This document shows, piece by piece, positions 5,373 through 10,925 of a DNA stretch of 10,925 nucleotides. The DNA lies in NCBI GenBank assembly GCA_964458125.1, contig CAYWHE010000139.1:1-10925 (forward strand), written 5' to 3'. This DNA is from CAYWHE01 sp964458125 (GTDB lineage: Bacteria > Bacteroidota > Bacteroidia > AKYH767-A > OLB10). Numbering within the stretch: the first letter of the stretch is position 1; every line of letters starts with the position of its first letter. The notes below the pieces were generated by a model that worked only from the letters and a program-made list of their open reading frames with translations, did no database searches and was not told the DNA's origin. The translations under genes were made by a program, and so were the position numbers.

Positions 5373-7556
5373 TCAATAGGCAAACGCTGCCGGCACATTC
5401 ATCACCACCCGGGTGCCGGTCGGGTTGTTCTCCTGATCTTTCAGGTCTTCAAAGGTAAAAAATGCCCGGATCTTTTTCAGCCGGCTGATTACTTCCAGTC
5501 GTTCCTCCGTAACCTTAAGGCCCAGGCTTTGCCGTACCGGGAATCCTTCTAGCGCCACCTCCTGCTTATGCCGGCGGCCCCGTCCATTGTCGGTAATGGT
5601 GAAGCGGAGCATTGGTTCGTTCAGACTGATGACGATGTCAAGTTTCGGCAGGGCGATGCCGGCAAAGGCATGTTTGAACGCATTCTCCACAAAAGGCTGG
5701 ATCAGCATGGGCTGGATCAACACCTGTTCCGGATTTACCTTGTCATCCCAGGTGATATTCACGGTAACAGGATTCTCCATACGCAGGTTCTCCATCTCCA
5801 TATACAACTGCAGGGCTTCCAGGTCATCTGCCAGGGGCACCTGGTCCCTCCGCGAATATTCCAGGATCATCCGCATGAGGCGGGAAAACTTCTGAAGATA
5901 GCGTGAGGACGTCTTCTCATCCCGGCCCCGGATGTACTGATCAATAGACAGCAGCGAGTTATGAATAAAGTGAGGATCCATTTGGGCACGCAGGGCTTTC
6001 ATCTCCACGTCCGTTACCATTTTATCAAATGCCGTTTTCTTTCGTCTGTTGTGCGACCTCAACAGCAGAAGGGAAAAAGCGGCAGCCAGGCCGGTTCCGC
6101 CCAGGATGGCATTGCGCATGGTGCGCTGACGCCTGAGTTCGGAGAGATGCCGCTGTATTTCAAGTGCATGCAGGTGATTGATTTTGGTTTCTTTCTGAAG
6201 ATAATCGAACCTCAATTGCTTTTCAACCAAAATCTTCTGCGTGTTTGGGTTTAAGATGCTGTCTGACATTTTCTTTCCCATCAATAGATTTTCATACGCT
6301 TTTCGGTAATCCCCTGAGGAAGCACTTAATTCCGAATACGCCATGGCTGCCTTTTTAATGAGTTCCGGAAACCCCAGTTTTTCAGCCAGACGGTAGGCTG
6401 AGTCGATACTGGCAAGGGCCATGGCCGCGTTATTGCGTTTCTGATAAACAGCAGACAGGTTGGAAAACGAATAAACCAATCCCTCCGGATTATTCGTTTC
6501 CCGGAAAATCTGCCCGGCTTTTCTGAAACAGGAATCTGCACCGGTCAGGTTATTGTTTTTAAAATAAACGGATCCTGTTTTATTCAGGGACTCGGCAATT
6601 CCGGAACGGTCGTTGAGTTGCCGTCTGATCTGCAGGCTTTTTAGGTAGTAATACAGGGCGGCATCCTGCCTGTTGAGTCTTTGAAACTCGGATCCGATGT
6701 TACCATAGGAGGATGCCATTCCCTTCAGGTCACTGATTTCCTTAGCAATATAAAAGCTTCTTAAATGAAAGTAAATGGCTTTTATATGCTCACCCTGGTC
6801 TGAGTAACAGGTTCCGAGATTATTCAGCGAAATGCTTACTCCCATTTTATCTCCGGACTCCCGGGCAAGTGAAAGACCTCTGAAATAGAGATCCAGCGCC
6901 TTTGCTATATTTCCCATCCCGAGATTATGCTGTGCGAGATTCTGAAGGCAAATTCCAATATCCTGTTTGTTCCCGATTTCCTCCCTGATTTTCAGGCTTT
7001 TTTCATAGTATTCCGTAGCTTCTGCCACGAAGCCAAGATCTTTATGCAGCACCCCCAGGTTGTTCCATGCAATGGCAACCCCTTTTTTATTGCCTGTCCT
7101 TTTATAGCTTTCCAGTGCAGCCATGTAAAACGTCATGGCCTTGTTCATTTCTCCCAGGTGCTGGTAAACATTGGCGATATTATTCATTGCTTCTGCATGG
7201 CCTGCCACATCACCTGTTTTTTTATACAAATGCATGGCCCTGAAAAAACAACTCAGCGCTTCCTTATTCTGACCGTTATAAAATCGTGCATATCCAACAT
7301 TATTCAATGCATTGGCCTGTCCCTTTTCATAATTTAGTTTGACCGCGAGCAGGTATGCCCCGGATGCATAATACTCAATACTGTCTTCCTGGCATATTTG
7401 TGAAATCTGATATAAAATATTCACCCTTCCGGTATCTTCCCCTGTCAGGGATAACAGCCTTTTCAATGAATCCTCCTCTCCCTGGCCTGCCGACAACAAA
7501 GGCATTATAACAACGGCTATCAGCCACTGCAGCACGGTTGGCATTTTTATTTTCAT
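5373..7556 (-). CDS. LytS-like sensor histidine kinase with periplasmic TPR repeats
   Basis: The protein has 727 residues. An N-terminal signal peptide (1-24, ending LLSAGQ) is followed by about eight to ten tetratricopeptide repeats (about 45-430), with classic pieces such as ALNNVGYARFYNGQNKEAL, AMNNIANVYQHLGEMNKAM and AWNNLGVLHKDLG. A coiled helix precedes one membrane helix at about 483-500. The cytoplasmic part is a His_kinase (PF06580-type) plus HATPase_c module: ALRAQMDPHFIHNSL with phospho-His H529, N-box PFVENAFKHAF (621-631), G1 box TDNGRG (655-660) and G2 SLGLKVTEERL (677-687). The usual PHF(L/I)FNSLN is altered at two positions, with H532 replacing Phe and L536 replacing Asn. The TPR part is probably periplasmic and senses a protein or peptide partner. 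It transfers phosphate to the LytTR regulator that follows. Confidence 0.95.
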   Translation of the reverse strand: MKIKMPTVLQWLIAVVIMPLLSAGQGEEDSLKRLLSLTGEDTGRVNILYQISQICQEDSIEYYASGAYLLAVKLNYEKGQANALNNVGYARFYNGQNKEALSCFFRAMHLYKKTGDVAGHAEAMNNIANVYQHLGEMNKAMTFYMAALESYKRTGNKKGVAIAWNNLGVLHKDLGFVAEATEYYEKSLKIREEIGNKQDIGICLQNLAQHNLGMGNIAKALDLYFRGLSLARESGDKMGVSISLNNLGTCYSDQGEHIKAIYFHLRSFYIAKEISDLKGMASSYGNIGSEFQRLNRQDAALYYYLKSLQIRRQLNDRSGIAESLNKTGSVYFKNNNLTGADSCFRKAGQIFRETNNPEGLVYSFSNLSAVYQKRNNAAMALASIDSAYRLAEKLGFPELIKKAAMAYSELSASSGDYRKAYENLLMGKKMSDSILNPNTQKILVEKQLRFDYLQKETKINHLHALEIQRHLSELRRQRTMRNAILGGTGLAAAFSLLLLRSHNRRKKTAFDKMVTDVEMKALRAQMDPHFIHNSLLSIDQYIRGRDEKTSSRYLQKFSRLMRMILEYSRRDQVPLADDLEALQLYMEMENLRMENPVTVNITWDDKVNPEQVLIQPMLIQPFVENAFKHAFAGIALPKLDIVISLNEPMLRFTITDNGRGRRHKQEVALEGFPVRQSLGLKVTEERLEVISRLKKIRAFFTFEDLKDQENNPTGTRVVMNVPAAFAY

Positions 7557-7614
7557 GATTCCGGGTATTTGATTGCTTACTGGTAATGCTGGATCTTACT
7601 ATACTACAGCTCAC

Positions 7615-7633
7615 GGAATGCCTTTTGCATTCC
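7615..7633 (-). promoter_or_regulatory. Perfect 7-bp hairpin upstream of the sensor kinase gene
   Basis: GGAATGC (7615-7621) and GCATTCC (7627-7633) pair perfectly around a 5-nt loop, ending 59 bp from the kinase start codon. No U-tract follows on the minus strand, so it is unlikely to be a terminator. It may be a leader hairpin or an operator half-site pair. The rest of 7557-7845 holds a palindrome at 7668-7681 and no exact -7 box. Confidence 0.35.
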
Positions 7634-7667
7634 CGGTCACTTACTGCGATACATCAAATTTTAAAAA

Positions 7668-7681
7668 AAAATCCGGATTTT
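7668..7681. repeat. 14-bp perfect palindrome upstream of the sensor kinase gene
   Basis: AAAATCCGGATTTT is fully self-complementary, lying 112-125 bp upstream of the kinase ATG and beside a poly-A tract (7663-7671). It could be a binding site for a dimeric regulator. It is AT-rich outside the CCGG core, so chance is not excluded. Confidence 0.3.
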
Positions 7682-7845
7682 CAAAAACGGCTGGAAATTC
7701 CACCCTGCCTGCCTCTCATTTGATTCAACTAACAAAAGCGCTTCATTTCCAGCACGGGATTGCCCCCGGGTCCTTGTTCAGTTCATGATTCCGACGATCC
7801 GGTAAATCCGGCCTGAATAAAAAGTGCCCGGCCCCGATCAGACGT

Positions 7846-7923
7846 TGGTGCGCTGTAGTGGATTCGAACCACTGACCCCTACCCTGTCAAGGTAATGCTC
7901 TAAACCAACTGAGCTAACAGCGC
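7846..7923 (-). tRNA. tRNA-Val (GAC), CCA encoded
   Basis: The minus strand folds into a full cloverleaf. The acceptor stem GCGCTGT pairs with ACAGCGC and is followed by discriminator A and an encoded CCA (7846-7848). The D arm is GCTC/GAGC. The anticodon stem TTACC/GGTAG (one G-T pair) holds loop TTGACAG with anticodon GAC, reading GUC and GUU valine codons. The T arm AGTGG/CCACT holds loop TTCGAAT. Without CCA the gene spans 7849-7923 (75 nt). It is a single tRNA with no second tRNA nearby, and no U-rich terminator hairpin is evident after it. Confidence 0.96.
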
Positions 7924-7938
7924 TTTGTTTTGGGAGGT

Positions 7939-7946
7939 CAAATTTA
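7939..7946 (-). promoter_or_regulatory. Putative -7 promoter box of tRNA-Val
   Basis: TAAATTTG on the minus strand matches the Bacteroidota consensus TAnnTTTG exactly and lies 15 nt upstream of the mature tRNA 5' end, leaving a leader of roughly 8-10 nt. A TTTG -33 box is not evident at 19-20 nt spacing. Confidence 0.55.
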
Positions 7947-7973
7947 CAAAATCCTTTTTACATCAGACCTGCA

Positions 7974-9527
7974 TTAAAAACCATCCGCAATTTTTATTAT
8001 CCGTTGCCTGTATATCCGCTTTCCGGCGCTGATTACAGCAACATAATGTCCGGGAGCAAGCATTCCGGCCGGGACATACTCCTCCAAGCCAACAAGTTTT
8101 TTCAGGATGCAGCGTCCACTGCAGTCAAACATTTCCATCACGGTCTTTTCAGACCCGGTCTGGCGCACATAAAAACCTTCCGAAAACAAGGATGGGAAAA
8201 CAACCGGCCCGGCGGCAAGTTCCGGATCTCCGACTCCCACCGAAGTACAAATAACTGTTGGTGTATACGTTACGGCCGGTGTTGAAGTGGCGAGGGGATT
8301 CAGCGTGGTGATGCCGCCGGTAAATGCGGTATGCGGGGTAACCGCCACGGGGGTTACCGTTCCGGAAGTCAGCGTATACGGGTTGGTATTGCAGACACTG
8401 TTACCGGCCGAATCCAGTTTGGCGATGAAAACCGTATAGGGCCCGCCGGAACTCATGCGCCCGGCCAGCAGGTAACCGTTGTCGCTGGTCCTGATGAGGG
8501 CCTTGGCCTGGCAGTTGGTCACACCGGAAGGCTTGTAGTTTTTACACCAGATCAAGGAGCCGGTTGAATCGGTTTTGATGATCAGGGGGCTGTTGCTTCC
8601 GTTGGTCTGAGAAGAGGCATTGGCAAGCACCACGAATCGTCCGCCGGCAATCAGGAATTCCACCGCCGACAGGTCGTTGCCGCTGTCTGAAAATTTTACC
8701 GCATGCTGAAGACTGGTGAGGGAATGATTTAATACGCCCAGTACCACGGTGCTGCCGCCGGGGCTGCCGACATCTCCGGTGGCCGAAACCACGATCCTTC
8801 CACCGGCAGTTTGCCTGACATCGGTGGAATAGGTTCCAAGAGAAAAGCCATAGCTGCTGATCAACGCTCCGGAAGTGTCCATCAGCGAAACAGCGTTGGC
8901 CAGGTGTGATATGCCGATTTCTCCGCCACCGAGGTAACGGCCACGGTAATCCGGGCTTGCAAACTGGTTAGTCGTCAGGTAACCCTGGCTGACCAACGTA
9001 CCATTGGCATTCAGCATAACAACTGCCGGTTTGGTGCTGCCGCCCAGCGATACGGACCCGGTGACGCCATACCGGCTTGCCGATACCTGGAAGCCCCGGT
9101 TGGCATTGTCGCTGGCCCCCGTTACGCCAAGCCGCTTAAACCAGGTCAGGTTAAAGGATGCATCCAGCTTCATGACCATCCAGTCGTAGTCGTTGGCCGT
9201 GGTAAAGAAACTTCCGGTAACCAGGTACCCTCCGTCAGTGGTCTGCACAATTGATTTCAGCAGCTCGTTGCCGGTGGTGGAAACCGTTTTGGTTTGCAGG
9301 ATGGAGCCTGTAGGAGAAATCTCAATAAATCCGGCATCAAACGCCGAAGCCGGGGAATAGGTTATGGTCGCTATCACAAAATTTCCTGCCGAATTCTGAA
9401 TTACGGCAGCCACATCCTCCTGGGCTGAGCGGCTCAATTGCAACTGGAAAGTAACCGGTTGGGCCAGGGATGTAAATGAAATCAAAAGAGCAGGAATGGA
9501 CAGGGTTAACAGAACGTTTTTAAACAT
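7974..9527 (-). CDS. Secreted T9SS type A sorting domain-containing protein, beta-propeller-like
   Basis: The protein has 517 residues. A Sec signal peptide covers 1-22 (ISFTSLA, cleaved before Q23). The body is rich in G, S, T and short beta strands and carries at least two copies of the motif (T/S)-D-G/N-G-Y-L-x-x-G followed by a (K)LD-x-x-x-N strand, at 97-127 (TTDGGYLVTGSF, VMKLDASFN) and 347-376 (TSDNGYLLAGRM, IAKLDSAGN). This pattern is common in Bacteroidota secreted proteins with delta-60 or propeller-like folds. Residues about 443-512 form the C-terminal sorting domain (VFPSLFSEGFYV, MEMFDCSGRCIL, LAPGHYVAVISAGKRIYRQRIIKI), which directs export through the type IX system and surface attachment or release. 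The usual YPNP start of that domain is replaced by FPSLF. No catalytic motif is visible, so the role is unknown, possibly adhesive or structural. Confidence 0.9.
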   Translation of the reverse strand: MFKNVLLTLSIPALLISFTSLAQPVTFQLQLSRSAQEDVAAVIQNSAGNFVIATITYSPASAFDAGFIEISPTGSILQTKTVSTTGNELLKSIVQTTDGGYLVTGSFFTTANDYDWMVMKLDASFNLTWFKRLGVTGASDNANRGFQVSASRYGVTGSVSLGGSTKPAVVMLNANGTLVSQGYLTTNQFASPDYRGRYLGGGEIGISHLANAVSLMDTSGALISSYGFSLGTYSTDVRQTAGGRIVVSATGDVGSPGGSTVVLGVLNHSLTSLQHAVKFSDSGNDLSAVEFLIAGGRFVVLANASSQTNGSNSPLIIKTDSTGSLIWCKNYKPSGVTNCQAKALIRTSDNGYLLAGRMSSGGPYTVFIAKLDSAGNSVCNTNPYTLTSGTVTPVAVTPHTAFTGGITTLNPLATSTPAVTYTPTVICTSVGVGDPELAAGPVVFPSLFSEGFYVRQTGSEKTVMEMFDCSGRCILKKLVGLEEYVPAGMLAPGHYVAVISAGKRIYRQRIIKIADGF

Positions 9528-9570
9528 AAACAGGTTTATTCAGGTAGCGTTACCGGGCAAATTCAGGAGC

Positions 9571-9601
9571 CAAAAGTAATACCCGGAACCAGGAAAACAA
9601 A
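9571..9601 (-). promoter_or_regulatory. Bacteroidota-type promoter of the T9SS cargo gene
   Basis: On the minus strand TTTG (9598-9601), a 19-nt spacer and TACTTTTG (9571-9578) match the Bacteroidota primary sigma consensus TTTG-N19-TAnnTTTG exactly. Transcription should start near 9565, giving a leader of about 40 nt before the ATG at 9527. The -33 box overlaps the U-tract of the preceding terminator. Confidence 0.7.
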
Positions 9602-9618
9602 CAGCCTTTTTCCGGCTG
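9593..9618 (-). terminator. Intrinsic terminator of the hydrolase gene
   Basis: Immediately after the TAG stop (9620-9622), CAGCC (9618-9614) pairs with GGCTG (9606-9602) around a 7-nt loop GGAAAAA; a flanking G-U pair can extend the stem to six. A T-rich tail TTTGTTTT follows (9601-9594). It separates the hydrolase from the T9SS cargo gene. Confidence 0.6.
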
Positions 9619-9619
9619 C

Positions 9620-10925
9620 CTATTTAATACGGGGAAACTGAATGCTGCTGGGATGTTCCGCATCATGATACAGCCGGATTTCCGACTTCACCAGGTCCCG
9701 GCTGCTACAGGTATATGGGTTGACAAACTGCTGCGGGTTGCGGTCGAACAAAGGAAACCAGGTGCTCTGAACCTGCACCATCAGACGATGACCCTTCTGA
9801 AACGTATGAGCCACATCGGGCAGTTCGAATTTTACCGGTGTGACCATCCCCGGAACAAAAGGTTCTGGTTTTTCAAAACTGTTGCGGTAGCGTCCCCTCA
9901 TGATTTCTCCCCTGACCAGCATCTGGTAGCCGCCCATGGGATACTGGACGCCGGCAGCATCCGGATAGGCAAAATCATCCGGAAAGACATCGATTAGTTT
10001 CACCACAAAGTCTGCATCGGTGGTGGACAGGCTGACAAACAAATCAGCGGTTACGGGTCCGGTAACCGTAAGGTCTTCGGTCAGTACTTCGGTCTGAAAA
10101 ACCAGCACATCGGGTCGCCTGGAGGCAAACCGCTGATCATCGGTCATGTATTCCCTTGTCCGTTTAAAATGCACGTCTTCCGTATACGGCACCGGCTTCA
10201 TGGGATCGCTCACATAGGAATCAAAACTTTTCATGTACGACGGTTTCCGAAACCCGGCTTTGCCGTTTTCATCCAGGTACAAAATGGTAGTCTGTGCATC
10301 CTGCGGAGGCCACCGGTTGAACCGGTGCCATGCGTTTTCGCCGGTAATAAAAATGGCGGCCTCTGCCAGGCTTTCGGCAGTACCTATGCCCTTCAGGTAA
10401 AAATCAAAAAATGGCAGTTCTGCGTTTTTATAATAATAAGCCGACTGGCTGCCCCCAAACCAGATATTACCGACTTTTTCCCCGGTTGAACGCGCCCAGC
10501 CGCCATGCCACCATGGGCCGTTGACGAGTCGAATGGCCGCGGATGGATTTTGTTTTTCCATAGCCTTGTAAAGGTTCCAGGCTCCGAAACAGTCTTCGGC
10601 ATCAAACAAGCCCCCGGTAACCATTACCGCCGGATTGATATTTTTACAGGCCCTGCGGGTATCCCTCTCTTTCCACCAGGCATCATAGTCGGGGTGGGCC
10701 TGCACATCGTTCCAGAAACGGATGGTATCGCCAAAGTACTTCTTCTTAATCTCGGCAAAGGTTCCGTTTTCCAGGAAGAATGAATAATTGTCACTGCTTT
10801 TTATATCAGGCCGACTGGGCCAAACCCGGGTTGGCTCCGGGCGGGGCAGTCCGAATATCCTGTAAAAGTTAAAGCCATCGGCCAGTGCAAAGGCTCCGTG
10901 GTGATGAAAGTCGTCACCCATGAAC
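9620..10925 (-). CDS. CocE/NonD-family hydrolase, alpha-amino-acid ester hydrolase-like (5' end outside window)
   Basis: The frame is open through the window edge; the Met at 10921 is internal (preceded in frame by Phe), so the N-terminus and the GxSYxG serine nucleophile are missing. Numbering from that Met, GDDFHHHGAF (2-11) precedes a helical cap region. GGLFDAEDCFGAW (103-115) contains probable catalytic Asp D107 and acidic E109-D110, and GPWWHGGW (135-142) contains catalytic His H139. The C-terminal part (about 215-433; TGPVTADLFVSLSTTDADFVVKLIDVFPD, HRLMVQVQSTWFPLFDRNPQ) is the jelly-roll domain of X-Pro dipeptidyl-peptidase/CocE enzymes. The family cleaves ester or amide bonds of acyl or peptide substrates. 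D-x-E-D spacing fits the carboxylate cluster that binds the substrate alpha-amino group in alpha-amino-acid ester hydrolases. It is probably periplasmic, but the signal is not visible. A terminator follows the stop directly. Confidence 0.92.
   Translation of the reverse strand, partial: FMGDDFHHHGAFALADGFNFYRIFGLPRPEPTRVWPSRPDIKSSDNYSFFLENGTFAEIKKKYFGDTIRFWNDVQAHPDYDAWWKERDTRRACKNINPAVMVTGGLFDAEDCFGAWNLYKAMEKQNPSAAIRLVNGPWWHGGWARSTGEKVGNIWFGGSQSAYYYKNAELPFFDFYLKGIGTAESLAEAAIFITGENAWHRFNRWPPQDAQTTILYLDENGKAGFRKPSYMKSFDSYVSDPMKPVPYTEDVHFKRTREYMTDDQRFASRRPDVLVFQTEVLTEDLTVTGPVTADLFVSLSTTDADFVVKLIDVFPDDFAYPDAAGVQYPMGGYQMLVRGEIMRGRYRNSFEKPEPFVPGMVTPVKFELPDVAHTFQKGHRLMVQVQSTWFPLFDRNPQQFVNPYTCSSRDLVKSEIRLYHDAEHPSSIQFPRIK

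Noticed and set aside
6927..7337. 136-codon plus-strand frame
   Set aside because: It is antisense to the well-supported TPR region of the histidine kinase and shows no independent motif.
7790..7845. GC-rich stretch followed by TTTTT after the tRNA as a terminator
   Set aside because: The only complementary pieces are 4-bp CCGG or GGCC words, not a stable hairpin placed directly before the T-run.
7846..7923. tRNA-Val as an integration site of a mobile element
   Set aside because: No second copy of the tRNA 3' end, no integrase and no phage-type gene is visible within the window.

Overview
The window looks like a chromosomal segment from a member of the Bacteroidota, probably near the Chitinophagales or Sphingobacteriales; the rank below phylum is a guess. 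The supporting evidence is a type IX secretion (T9SS) C-terminal sorting domain, a TPR-type LytS-like histidine kinase paired with a LytTR response regulator, a two-component-regulator-type beta-propeller protein, signal peptides ending in A-Q, almost no Shine-Dalgarno sequences, and -7 boxes matching the Bacteroidota consensus TAnnTTTG. Every gene I can support lies on the minus strand, so the window reads from high to low coordinates.

Layout in transcription order. (1) 10925-9620: C-terminal two thirds of a CocE/NonD-family hydrolase with features of alpha-amino-acid ester hydrolases; it ends at a compact hairpin terminator. (2) 9527-7974: secreted T9SS cargo protein with its own near-perfect promoter, whose -33 box lies inside the U-tract of the preceding terminator. 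(3) 7923-7846: tRNA-Val(GAC) with encoded CCA and a -7 box just upstream. (4) 7556-4599: two-gene operon, a TPR-containing LytS-like histidine kinase followed 9 nt later by a LytTR response regulator. (5) 4445 to the window start: six closely spaced genes for envelope or exported proteins. In order they are an outer-membrane-barrel-like protein, a two-TM protein with a PH-like tail, a small single-TM protein, a small secreted protein, a duplicated LRR-like secreted protein, and a beta-propeller protein that runs off the window. A 10-bp inverted repeat containing a -7 box precedes this block.

The propeller gene at 1-1266 is easy to miss because it has no stop codon in the window; shorter frames on both strands overlap it, but only this frame gives repeated propeller motifs and a signal peptide.

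Interpretation: the sensor and regulator pair directly precedes the six-gene envelope block, and the inverted repeat between them is a candidate operator. A regulator and envelope-output unit is therefore a reasonable hypothesis, but nothing in the sequence proves regulation. The four small or unrecognised proteins of the block are the least described part of the window. I see no mobile element, CRISPR array, rRNA or phage gene.
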